Source: Dryococelus australis (Eukaryota > Arthropoda > Insecta > Phasmatodea > Phasmatidae). Taken from it: DNA of 64,000 nt. The position numbers were made by a program, and so were the translations under genes. The notes beneath the pieces were generated by a model. The model had not been told where the DNA came from and searched no databases. It saw only the letters and a list, made by a program, of their open reading frames with translations. This document shows positions 22,329-33,500 of the stretch, piece by piece; the stretch's first letter is position 1, and each line of letters starts with the position of its first letter. Location: assembly GCA_029891345.1 (NCBI GenBank), contig CM057000.1:132172163-132236162 (forward strand). The letters are read 5' to 3'.

Positions 22329-23026
22329 ATTTATTTTTATTTAATTATTTATGCAATGTTTATTGTGCCACCCCAACAGTAGGAACCAATTACTGGGCGG
22401 CACATACATATAAGACCTGGACAAGTACAAACAAGAAGAACACAATAAAGAAAAATACAAATACAAAACACAACAACATAGAACTATAAATACTACCAAC
22501 AGAAATAAAAAATAAACTCTAAAGTATGTGTGAATATAACACAGATTAAAGGTCTATTAGACAATATTTACATTACAATGATAATTATAAAGATCATTAA
22601 AAGTTATCTTTCTACTACCAAAAGGATCATAATTTGAGAAATATTTATTAAAATTAGCTGCACATCAATTTACAAGATCATGACTAAGTGCAACAAAGGT
22701 ATGTGATGTTCTGTGGGTATATAGAGGTGCTTTTAAACCGACTTTTTTATTAATAGCTACCCAACTAGTATAATTAAGAAAAGAGTTCACTAAAATAAGG
22801 GTGTCTAATATTATACATCTTACTTTAAGTGTACATGTTTTAAATTTCACTAATTCACTACTACAATTAAAATCTACAAGCGTTGAAAATCTGTTAAATA
22901 ATAATTTGAACACATTCTTTTGCACATTTTCTAATCTAATTGCATCAGTTGCTGTGACAAAATTCCAAATTATTGAACAATATTCTAGTCTAGACCTAAT
23001 TAAATCTTTATGCAAACATAACAGAG
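22329..23026 (-). mobile_element. 5'-truncated LINE inserted in NUMT nad2
   Basis: The minus-strand frame at 23036-22665 reads LIRSRLEYCSIIWNFVTATD, then ENVQKNVFKLLFNRF, the end of a Jockey/CR1-like ORF2. A 3' UTR of about 330 bp follows, ending in an A-rich AATAAATAAAGAAA-like tail near 22320-22350. The 5' end is truncated just upstream of this domain, at about 23026, where nad2 sequence resumes (AGAATAAGACATTTATTTCA). Confidence 0.8.
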
Positions 23027-23712
23027 AATAAGACATTTATTTCAGTTTAATCGTATTATTTCATATTATTTTTGGTATTCAAAAATGAAATGGGGATATT
23101 CCTCTTTTTATTATTATAAATCCTAATAATAATATTTCTCCTATTATGTTATTTTTTTAGTTTTTATTATTATTATTATTGATATTTGAAGTAATATCAA
23201 TGCAATGGTTTGTACTAAAAAATATGTTAATGCTGATTCTTTAGAAGTTATATTTTTTTGTTCTATGATTATAGTTAAAAATTATATTATATTAATTTCT
23301 ATTCCTATTCATAATATAAATCAAGAGTTACATGAAATGGAAAAAATTACTCCTGTGATAAGGATTACTGTAAATAGTATATTTGATGATTTATTTATAA
23401 TTAGAAAAAGGATAATATTCCATTAATGAGGTATGAACCTATTAGTTTATTTTGGCTAATTTTTCTATACTTTGTTGTATGATGCATAAAAGTTTTTGAT
23501 ACTTTAGGAATAGTTTGATTCTATTGAGTGTAATGAAAGTAATAGTATAATTACATTTTTATTACATCAAAATAATATTTTAATCAAGCATTCCATTTAA
23601 ATTTGCTTTTTCACCCTCAGTGGGTAATGGTGTTTTAACTTTTAAAACGTAGGGTTAAAGAAGGCCTTTTTAGATTTGAGAAAGCTCAATTTTATAAAAG
23701 TTTGTTGATTTA
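23027..23712 (-). pseudogene. NUMT: inverted nad2 5' part, trnM, trnQ and AT-rich end
   Basis: Reverse complement of 9655-10310. Shared landmarks are GAATAAGACATTTATTTCAG, the trnM loop (TGAGGTATGAACC on plus), the trnQ loop (TGTATGATGCATAAAAG on plus), CACTGAGG/CCTCAGTGGGTAA and TTTATAAAATTGAGC. Divergence between the two arms is spread along the block, so they decayed separately. The arm ends with the same AT-rich segment as the NUMT left edge. Confidence 0.88.
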
Positions 23713-24020
23713 AGTACAAATTTTCTGCAGTGTTTTAAGGTATCATTACTGTTTCGTGAACTTAAGTTTAATTATTTGCATTCGAGAAAGCCTAGTAGAG
23801 CACTTTAAGCAGATTTTAGAAATTTGTGAATATTATTAATTGTGTAAATATGCTTTTCAAGTTGCACAGATAAACAACAAAAAACTGTTAATAGAATCTC
23901 TGATTAAAGAAAGTATACTGTATATATTTTCAAAATTTTGTGTGATGATATCAATGTAATGGAGATACTGCCACGACTTTTGTCCTGGGCAATCCCCGTA
24001 GTTTGACATTTTGAAAGGGC
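23713..24020. other. intron sequence between NUMT and long-inverted-repeat element
   Basis: AT-rich; no feature seen. Confidence 0.5.
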
Positions 24021-24079
24021 TGTAAGTAGTAGGACATAGTTCCTTCTGGTGTAGGGTCCAGAGCCTCTGAGCCAATTTT

Positions 24080-24125
<46 letters not shown>

Positions 24126-27083
24126 AAAATGGCTCTTTTTCACATAAAATCGTACGTTTTAGGACAAAAATACCTTAAAATTACCTTCCCCCCCTTAAAA
24201 TGTCTCGATATTCCCTTTAAAAAAAAACATTTATCCTCCCGCCTGCAAAAAGACAATTCAGGTGATTTGTGAGGCTCGTTTCTTCTAGATTAAACAATAA
24301 AAATTGATAAAATAAAATTATTTTTTAAAATTTAAATATATATTTTACAGTTAAAAAATTTAAAGGCGTAAGTATTAAGTGTTATACTATCACCTGTCTC
24401 TTCTTTTCAATGTGCATACGATCGTGACATCATACCACCACAGTGCCTTGTTTTTTCGTGCTCTATAATTCTGTGCTGTCTCTTTTTCTCCCTTGTTTAT
24501 TTTCTTTCTCTCCTCTCTTGTCTTTATTTCTTTATCTATTTTGTTTCACTCTTGCCTCTATCAGTCCATAGGTTTTCCGGAATCCTCCCATTTTTTGTTT
24601 TGTTTCTCTCTTTCCCTTTCTGTCCTATTTCCTTTCAACCGACCCATTTACTTACACTTGTTCGATTAGTCACATTTGCTTCACTGATAATTATACTTGT
24701 TCAACTCCGCCGTCTACATAGTTCCTTCATCGCCTGCTAAAGTGTGAGAATCGTTAGTGTGTATATCTATTTACCAATTTAAAAATGTGATTATCCATAC
24801 TCGAGAAGGTATATAGAAATTATTGTAAAGCACATTCCAGGCAGGACTTTGTGTAACGTATTCAATTTTCAATGCTTAATTTTTTGAAAACCAATATTTT
24901 GTCTTTATTGAATTGGTTTTTTACATTTGTACGAAGATTAAGTCACCTAGCCTTGTAACCACACAAGCACACACGTGCCTGGCAGGCTCCCGCAAGCCAA
25001 CCGTGACATGCCAAGAATGATGTCATCAGTAGTTGATGCGCGAGGAAGGGCCAGAGTGTAAATGACTGCGAGGCACTCGGCTGGTCGGCCTTGCACAGAG
25101 TCATCTACAATGTAATAGGTCTACATTTATAAATAATTACAATTATTTAAATTTATTTTATTTATAATTTGAATAATGCCAGAAAAATAATCTTTGAAAA
25201 AAACAGTAGAAAATGTATTTTTTTTATGTAGAATCGATCAAAATTTTACATTTTGTAAATTTCAAATTTTCCCATGACAGCTAGTAACATTAAAAAAAAA
25301 AAGATCATGCTTGAGCTGGATTCGAGCCCGCAACCTTTGATTAGAAGTCCGGTGTACTAACCACTGGACCATCAAGCTCACATCAAGCAGAGTGCTTAAA
25401 TATTGTATTTAGATAATTTAATTACTTTCTGAATCACTTATGCTTTTGCTTGCATTCATTGTTTTTATATTCTTTTTAAAATAATTATGTTAGCAAGCGA
25501 ATATTTGTCGTAACAGGTGAATGTAATTTGTGAACCCTTAGGAGGAAGTTAAAATTTATAGCTCCAGGAATGTATGTATGTTTCTGATAACCATAATAAT
25601 TTTACAGGCATGGAGTATGTCAAATAAAAAATTTATATTTTAACAAATTTTAAAGTGTATTTTTTTTTTTTTTAAGTTATGCTTTAATTTTATCTAGAGT
25701 ACAGCAAAAAATTCTCTCAACTTCATTTTAGTCTCCTATCTTCTAGACTACATACTACACAACGTTAATTATTCACTGCCTTGACTATTTTTCGTAGCCA
25801 TTACTTTCCTACTTGGATTTGATTCAATGTATGTATATGTGAATAAACCAAGCACCGTCATATTCTCTATTCAGGCAGGATACAGCACCTGCGAGAAATT
25901 AAAGACTTTCTTTTATTTATATCATATATAAGCTTATTTACATACTTCAGACTACAAACATAAAAACAGAATCCTTAACATTTTCCACGCCATTCACGCA
26001 GTGTCTTTACAGCATACTCACTTTTCACATAATTAATATAATCTGCTTATACACAGCTCAAGACAGTCAATGATAACAAGTGTTTATCCAGAACCCTTGA
26101 CCATATATTCTTCTGGCTCACAGGAGACTGCCGGCACGTGTGTGCGTATATGGTTACAAGGCTAGGCGACTTATTTTTCATACAAATGTAAAAACTAATT
26201 CAATAAAGTAAAATATTAAGACAAAATATTGTTCTTCAAGAATAAATTATTATAAATCGAATACTTTTTACAAATTCCTGCATGGTATGTGCTTTACAAT
26301 AATTTTTTATATACCTTCTTGTGTATGGAAAATTAAATCTTTAAATTTGTAAATAAATATACACACTGACTATTCGCGCACTCTAGCAGGTGATGAAGGA
26401 ACCATGTAGATGGTGGAATCGAACAAGTATAAGTTATCAGTGGAGTGACTAATCAAACAAGTGTGAGTAATTGGGTCGGACGAATGAGAGAGACAAGAGA
26501 GAAATGAGAGACAGCATGGAATGATAGAGCATGAAAAAACAAGGCAGTATAGTGGTATGACATCACGATCGTAGGCGCCTTGAAAAGACGAGTTTGGTGA
26601 TACATAACACTTAATATTTATGCCTTTAAATTTTTAAATTATAAAAATATATTAAATAAAAATAATAATTTATAAAATATTTTAATTATGACATCACTAT
26701 CATATGGGCCTTGAAAATACAAGTTCGGTGATTTATAACATTTATACTTACGCATTTAAATTTTTTAATTTAAAAAATATATTTAAATTTTTAAAATAAT
26801 TTGGTTTTATTGATTCTTCATTGTTTCATCTAGACGGAACGATGAGCCTTATCACCTGAATGGCCTTTCTGTGGTTCTTTTTTGCATGGAAAAACAAGGA
26901 ATTTTTAGGAGAAATAAGGGAAATTTTAAGGCACTTTTGGGCTAAAACGTACAATTTTATGTAAAAATGAGCTATTATTAGGTTGGGGGGGGGGGGGAAC
27001 TGGAAAACCCCAAAATGGCCATTGGCTCAGAGGCTCCGGACCCTGGACCTTGCGCCAGAAGGCACTATGCCCTACTACTGCTG
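24021..27083. mobile_element. element with about 1-kb terminal inverted repeats (foldback or MULE-like)
   Basis: 24021-24990 and 26120-27083 are inverted copies of each other. Outer landmarks are GTAGTAGGACATAGTTCCTT at the left and, in reverse complement, GTAGTAGGGCATAGTGCCTT at the right; both continue into GAGCCTCTGAGCCAAT. Inner landmarks are CTAGCCTTGTAACCA and ACACACGTGCC. The arms differ by many substitutions and by a poly-T (24080-24122) against a poly-G (about 26984-26997) tract. The unique core (about 25000-26115) has a tRNA-like sequence and no transposase. Target duplication was not resolved. It lies in the AlaRS last intron. Confidence 0.85.
25311..25380 (-). tRNA. tRNA-like sequence (tRNA-Arg-TCT-like), probably a pseudogene or SINE head
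   Basis: The minus strand reads GAGCTTGATGGTCCAGTGGT (box A region), ACTTCTAAT (a TCT-type anticodon loop) and GGTTGCGGGCTCGAATCC (box B region). Spacing fits a 70-nt tRNA. The anticodon stem pairs poorly and the acceptor stem pairs only as GAGCT/AGCTC with an offset. A working tRNA is therefore doubtful. It sits in the core of the long-inverted-repeat element. Confidence 0.5.
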
Positions 27084-27308
27084 TAAATGTAATCATTCAA
27101 CACATACTGGTGTATGTGCTTGACTTAGTTTAGTTTGACAAACTAGAGCAGACTATAAATGGATATTTTGGTAAGCCTTTTTTTTTTTATTATTATTTTA
27201 TTATTATTGCTGGTTACTGAAGGATGTGCATTTATGTTGTAGTTTAGTACAAAATCATTTGGTTAGCATTTTTCAATAATTATTTTTGTGATTGACTTTT
27301 TTTTTCAG

Positions 27309-28256
27309 GCTGCAGTGGAGAAAGGACTGAAGGCCAATGAGTGGGTCCAGCAAGTCTCGAGCCTGATGCAAGGCAAGGGGGGCGGCAAAGCAGAATCTGC
27401 ACAAGCTACTGGTACCAACCCCTCTTCCCTGCAGGAGGCAGTGTCTGTTGCTAGGAAGTTTGCCAGCAAGAAACTTGGACAGCCCATTCCAACAGTAAAT
27501 ATTCCTAGCCAAGCAGCAAGTAAGCCAACCAGTGACCAACTTGCAAGTAAAAAGGAGCTGACCTTTAAAATTACTGCTGTGTCCCAGCCACTCAAAAATG
27601 TCAAATCATCTGGTCCTGTTCTCTATACAGATGCCAAAAACATAAGCTCATGTTTACCTTTGCTAGCAGCACAGTATTCTGGAAAGACAGTTGTCTTGGC
27701 TTCATTGTCAGAAGCTGAGAAGAGCAGTACTATCCCAAAGGGCATGAGAAAGCTGCTTCAGTCAGGGCAAGCTCCATTATATGAAGATGCTAAAAATAAC
27801 TTTTTCTTGTTTGGGAGCAGTGCCATAGCACTGTACTTTTCCAACGAGAATTTCCGTGGTGGCTCATGCGACTTCAAGCAGGCTGAAATGTTGCAGTGGC
27901 TTCAGTATGCTGACAACACTGTACTCCACGCAGTTTCCAGTTGGGTGTGTCCAGATGCAGACAGCAAGATACTGAAACATGGGAGTGTCAACAACTCCAA
28001 AGAAAAATGTATCAAGGTTGTGAATTACTTAGATAGATGTTTCTTCATGAAGACATTCATTGTGGGTGAGCGGTTGTCATTGGCAGATATAGCTCTGTTT
28101 TGTTCTTTGCTCCCACTGTACCAGAATTTCTTTGATTCAAAACTGCAAAAGCAATACCCTCATGTAACACGCTGGTTCAAGACCATAATGCACCAGCCTG
28201 ATGTAGTGAAAGTTATTGGAGTGGTCACATTGTGTAACAGAATCTCAAAAAATTAA
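27309..28256 (+). CDS. AARS1: alanyl-tRNA synthetase terminal exon: end of C-Ala fused to an eEF1B-gamma-type GST domain
   Basis: 315 codons plus TAA. The acceptor is TTTTTTTTTTCAG ending at 27308, phase 0. Residues 1-56 are the end of C-Ala, with the near-invariant [20 protein letters not shown]. Animal AlaRS normally stops a few residues later. Here a 45-residue polar linker (57-101) leads into a GST-like fold. The GST-N part (about 102-181) has LLAAQYSG and [14 protein letters not shown]; human EEF1G has LIAAQYSG and AIAYYVSNEELRG. The GST-C part (about 185-312) has [27 protein letters not shown] and [15 protein letters not shown]1G has FLVGERVTLADITVVCTLL and NRWFLTCINQP. It stops where the EEF1G GST domain ends. 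GST-like domains join other synthetases to the eEF1B or multisynthetase complexes, so this one may give AlaRS a docking site; that role is inference. Confidence 0.93.
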   Translation, partial: AAVEKGLKANEWVQQVSSLMQGKGGGKAESAQATGTNPSSLQEAVSVARKFASKKLGQPIPTVNIPSQAASKPTSDQLASKKELTFKITAVSQPLKNVKSSGPVLYTDAKNISSCLPLLAAQYSGKTVVLASLSEAEKSSTIPKGMRKLLQSGQAPLYEDAKNNFFLFGSSAIALYFSNENFRGGSCDFKQAEMLQWLQYADNTVLHAVSSWVCPDADSKILKHGSVNNSKEKCIKVVNYLDRCFFMKTFIVGERLSLADIALFCSLLPLYQNFFDSKLQKQYPHVTRWFKTIMHQPDVVKVIGVVTLCNRISKN

Positions 28257-28533
28257 TGTATCTTCTGAGAAGATGCGAAAAATTGTGAATTATATTAATT
28301 TTCATTTGGCATTTCAACTTTTGTTTATAAATATTGTATTTGGAAACAGTGCATATTATTTAATTGTGTTTGTAACACATGACATTTAAGCCAATGCACA
28401 TTTTTCAACTTTATTTTTACAGATATATGTGCATATTTTAGTGTGGAAGACACTGAAAAAAATTTACAAAAATGTACTGCAAATATTTATTTTAAATAGA
28501 GATGGACTAGCTGATAAAAGCAAAACTTAAAAT

Positions 28534-28539
28534 AATAAA
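28534..28539 (+). terminator. candidate AlaRS polyadenylation signal
   Basis: AATAAA about 280 bases after the AlaRS stop codon, the first perfect match I noticed downstream. Cleavage site unknown. Confidence 0.35.
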
Positions 28540-30363
28540 TCAAATGAATGGGGGGGAAATTCAGCATTTTAGAAAGCCTTATATTATTTCCATTTAAAGA
28601 AAAATACGATTTGCCTTACCTTGATACATTAATTGCACATATTCACATCTTTGCGGTATTATTACAAACATATAGTACCTCAGTTCAAAAGTATTAAACT
28701 TCAAATGTATTTGGTTGGCCCTGGATTTTTTTGCATGTGGGTTCGTGACTGACGATGCCATTGGTCGACGGGTTCTCCTGCAGACGTCCCATTTCCCCCT
28801 CCCTTACATTCCGGTGTTGCTTCAGCACCTCACTTCATCCTCATCTGCTCTTCTAGATTCCAATGTTCAATGTTAAAAGCCGCCCAAATAAATCCACTCC
28901 ACTCAAAACATATAGTTTTTCAGGAGGAACAGTATAACAGCCGGTATTTAAGTAGTAAAACTTTTGCATGTAAGAGAGTTCAGTACTGCATATTATAATA
29001 TAAATTAATTCAAAATTTATATTTTTTTTTGGGGCTGTGAAACACTGTTGTACTATATCACTCTCAATATTGCTAGTTGGAAATATGTGCATTTGTATGG
29101 TCACACAAAAGTAGAGGTTCAGTTATTTGAGTTTGGAAAGTATAGCTTACGTGCAATATAAACAAGCCAAAAGTGAAGTTTGTTTGCTCTTCAAAACTTG
29201 TATTTGTTACTTACGTTTCATGTTGAGATCTGGGTTGTGTGCAGGGTATAAACAATAGAATTGTGGCTTCAGCTGGATTTTACTCCGGAATTACTACTGT
29301 GATCAGTTGTAGAAAGAAAGACTAAAAGTGTTTATGTTCAATTTACATTCAAGTGAACTACTTAATTCATCTGTTTTGTTTATATTATGTATAACAAAAT
29401 GACAATTTTTACTTTGCATTAAAAAAATATATAGAAAAAAAATAAAAATGTTTCCTTTTAAGAAGCTTATAAATTAATAAGTTTAGCTTGCAAATTCTAC
29501 TCATGTTAGTGCCAAATTTTAATAAACATACTTTATTAATATATTCTGGCCACAACTATTTCCAGCACAATCAAATGAAACTTAAGTTACCCATAAAAGT
29601 GTTTCTTTACTCTGGTATAAAATGCTTCACAGATGACATTGACTCACTGATAATTAATATGGTGAACTAGAGCTCAGCTCTAGTTGCGATAATCAAAATG
29701 GCAGTGTAATTTTACTGCGGAGCACTGTTTTTATGGTGTGTTTCTAAAGTGTGCTGTTGTGACAACAAAAGCAAGTGCATAGTGCCGTAACTTTGAGATA
29801 TCAATTAAGAGCCTTCTCATTATAACCATTGTGAAGCTTTCTAACATAACCAATTTGAGGTGTAGTCTTCTTTTTTATCAAAGCATGAAGAAGTAAACAA
29901 ACAGCAAATCCTAAGCTACCGTCCTTCAGATAGTGTTATGTTGTATCAGCAACTTGATATCGATCAGAGGCTTAACACAGTATAAGTTTGCTTGAGTTTG
30001 TCATTCAACTGCAACACACAATTAAATACATACTGCTTCTTCAAATTTTATACTAAATTGTCTGTAATTGTGTCATGTCTTAAAATGAAGACTGCTGTAA
30101 GGCAGATATTTTAGTAAGTTTTAGCATAACCAAATTCATTGTTGTTAAGGGAATAAAACACGTGCTACACCACATGTGCATTAAAATGTAGAGAGATCAC
30201 GTTATTTTGTCTAGTTCTGTAATTTTTCTCAAAAATGGCATGTTTTTTGAGAATTCATTAATAATCTTAAATCATGACTAGTAAAAAAACCCCATTGACT
30301 ATAATTTCCTATGGTTAAAAAAAAATACAGTCTCTTCAGGCAGGATGTGGTGGTATGCAGTTA
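28540..30363. other. non-coding sequence downstream of AlaRS
   Basis: No recognisable gene. A patch at about 28720-28890, a little richer in GC, ends in another AATAAA (near 28886). The open frames are short and unlike known proteins. Confidence 0.5.
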
Positions 30364-30598
30364 TAGGCTATTCACGATAAAGTGAGCACTTTTGAATGCC
30401 GTCTCGTTTGGAATAATAGTCAATAAATATATTTCATTTTAGCCTTAGATGTTAACATCCGAGTGTGGTGGAATACACACACTGTTTATTACTTACATGG
30501 CATTATATATTTTAAAAAGTAGTTAGAGGATCAAATATGGTTGAAAGAAAAAAGTAACTAGGGCCTCAAAAGTGCTCACTATACCATGAACGGCCTTT
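30364..30598. mobile_element. MITE with 35-bp inverted ends (family copy 1)
   Basis: Left end AGGCTATTCACGATAAAGTG and right end in reverse complement AGGCCGTTCATGGTATAGTG both continue into AGCACTTTTGA. The element is about 233 bp. TTA flanks are possible (30361-30363 and 30597-30599). A related copy is at about 60815-61187. Confidence 0.75.
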
Positions 30599-33500
30599 AG
30601 TCTGTTGAGCGGTGATTGGCAAACAAGGAACCTAGCAGTTTCTTGAGACTGGGAATTATCTTATCAATTCATAACAAAATCCAGGCAGCTCCCCAGGTCT
30701 CAACATAAGATAACCACAACTCCAAACCATATTCATCAGCTATACCAGAAAATTTTCCTGTTGCACTCTAATTTGCCACCAACAGCACCCTTTTTGCGAT
30801 ATTGTAGTGTCCTACAATTGGCCACCTTATAAAGTTGGCCTAGCCAGCAAAGCGTAGAAATCGTGCAACTGCATGAAAATTGTCTTCTTTTGCGTGTGCA
30901 TGCACCTTTACAGCACGAGTGTTACAGTAGGGTTACCATTTGTGGCACTGGCATAAAGTATTTGCAGTATATTAATTTTCAAGAAATTTTAAAAGCACTT
31001 ATGATGTATTTTCTGTTAGGCAATAATGTCATCCAATTTGTTGGCTGACATCAGTGTGTGTTCTTGCACACACTACTAACTACTGTAATTACTATTTTAT
31101 TATTTATGTGACTTAAAAAATTGCCAATTTTTGGCTGAGTGTAAATTTTTGTTTGTACTTTTTACAGCCAAGATGATGAAATTTGTATATATGGGTTTGG
31201 ACATATCAGGTATTTAATTTATTATTATTTTTATATGAATGGTTTGCTAAGAATAAAATAAAATTTTATCTAAACATTTTGTGTTCGAGGTTTTTTTTTT
31301 TTTTTTTTTTTTTTAGATGTTAAAGGAATTTTCAACTCTCCTCATGGATCATGCGATAGTTTTGAGATTAGCTGCGTTTACAAGAAATTACTTTACACAT
31401 GGTGACAATCTTAATATGGAGGCAGTTAGGGTATGATGCCACCAAGGTAATTTTGTCACGGGCGTCATCAAAACCCTGTCTACTGTGAGAGTGGGGGTGC
31501 AGACTAATTCTTGCTCATGACAGGGTGATTCATTGCAAGACAGATCTTCGGAGGGGAAGGATCCTTGAAAAGAACCAGCTTGGGCCCATCTAGAATCAAA
31601 TGGACTAGGCGGCAGGGAAATTGGTTCATAATTTATGCATATCATGAACATTAATGACCAAACTAGACTATTGCCAATTACAGCGTGTGCTCTAGTAGTA
31701 AGTCAGTCAACTCCTTAACTCACAATGGCCACCTTCAATACGTTGTAACGTCATAAGACTTATACTGAGTGAGTTTTCAATGTATGTACACAATTAGCAA
31801 CGCTTGGATTACCTTAATACAGTCTTCTATAAATTAATGTGTAACCATTTGTTTGAATATGTATGCTAATTCCTGCATACTGCACTTTTGTAAGTTTATA
31901 TTTTTATAGGCAGACTGAACTAGCTAATTAATAAACAACAAATTTATTAAATGTGTGTTAGTTTTGAGAGCTTTTTATGTAATATGTGTCTGCACTACAG
32001 TTTAGAAAATTTACAGCACACGTATCATGTGAAATGTTGCAATAAACATACTGAGTGAGCCACCCCTTGGTTCTCAAGACCAGAACCAACTGACAAGAGA
32101 AATCCCCAGAAAGGGGATTGCCAACCCAAACTGCTCCAATCCGAGCACAAAGGTACCCCCAGGGGATAACTAGGAACTAAATCTGTCACAAGCGCGATCC
32201 TTTGCGCTAAAGAAAGATTAAAAAAACAGGGCTGAACCCTACCAAGCCATCTTACCTTTTACATCATGGGAAAACCTTAATGACAGAAAAGTAGGCTTTA
32301 TGCACAGTGCAAAAGAGAAAAAGTATTATCAAATATTAAACTTTGTGCTACTTCATAAGAAGGGAAGTTTACTTTATCTTACTTTAATAATTAAAATGAG
32401 CTCAACGAGATAAAAGGGTACAAATATATTTGTATTCTCTAAGGATGTGATGCAGAAACATCCACAAAGCCCAAATTGGGGGTAGGCAAAACAAAAACCA
32501 CCATGACATGAGTAGTAAAGAGTACTATGCATTTACAGTTATATGGGTGCATCCATGAATATTTATACTTGTTAAAAAAACTATTTTAACACACAAAAAT
32601 TATTTGTTTTTCAGAGTTCTTCGGGTTAGGTCAAAATTCGAGACAAGAAAACAGGCAACCATGATGGTTTGCTCTTTTAAATGTCCATGCAAAAAAAAAA
32701 AAAAAAAATCTTCCAGACATTTGCCAGGTACTGGTCCTGACTCCGATGCACAGGTGAAAAGAAGAAAAACCAGGAAGGCGTACTTTACGTTATGGTCAGC
32801 TATAGATAGAAGTCCTAGGCAAAACTTGTCCCCTAATTTAACGAAAATTAGGTAAATAAGATTACTGCCTACATTAAACAAACAATTATGGTATGGCAGA
32901 AACAATAGCACCCAAATTACTTACTGTACTTTGGGTGGTCTATAATTTATAACATTATGTTGAAAGATTATCAAGCAGCAAAAACAAATGTGTTGTTACA
33001 TCTTGAATAAGTGTTGTGAAAGATGAGTCATTACTTATCTTTTACCAACAAAAAAAAAAAAAAAAAAAACTTTGGTCTTTCTGATACACGCGACATGGCC
33101 ATCACCACGAGTCAAAACATAGAGTATATTGTTTTTAACTTCAGATTACAATAAATATTATATATAAACATATAACTTAAAGTAACATCAAGACATTAAA
33201 CAATAAAAGCACAAGCTCTGCCATCTAGTGTGACAAATGTGAGCTGAAAAAACAGGTTAAGTAGAGACAGCCCACATAAGTTCCCTAATTTAACAGTAAC
33301 ACACTGAAATTACAATACTTACATTATTTTGTTACAAATTATTACCTTTACAATTACAAGCTCTTTAATTAAGGTTATGCTGCGTGGTATAGAGTGCGGT
33401 GTATAATAAATACTTGGTCATCGCTCCACCTTTGCTTTACCTTGCATTCCCTCCCTTCTCTATAGTAACACCTCCTTTCTGAGCATGCACCATCATGCTT

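Larger units (their letters stand above)
9655..23712. other. NUMT: rearranged nuclear copy of about two-thirds of an insect mitochondrial genome
   Basis: From left to right this reads as mitochondrial genes in ancestral insect order from trnQ/trnM to the start of cytb (9655-21295). It then switches strand and continues with an inverted cytb and nad2-trnM-trnQ segment (21296-23712). Reading frames use TGA as tryptophan but are broken by indels and stops, so it is a nuclear relic. The 3' third of cox1, trnL2 and cox2 are missing (junction near 12135). Also missing are the cytb 3' end, nad1, both rRNAs and most of the control region. Two LINEs and a Tigger-like element are inserted in it. It lies in the last AlaRS intron. 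Confidence 0.95.

Noticed and set aside
9655-23712. True mitochondrial genome or contamination rather than a nuclear insertion
   Set aside because: Frames are broken in the mitochondrial code, cox2 and rRNAs are missing, an inverted segment is present, and nuclear LINE and Tigger elements are inserted. Flanks are AlaRS intron.
27288-28256. A stand-alone 322-residue GST/eEF1G-like gene starting at the ATG at 27288
   Set aside because: The first seven codons are the polypyrimidine tract and acceptor of the AlaRS terminal exon. C-Ala sequence follows immediately in the phase required by the previous exon.
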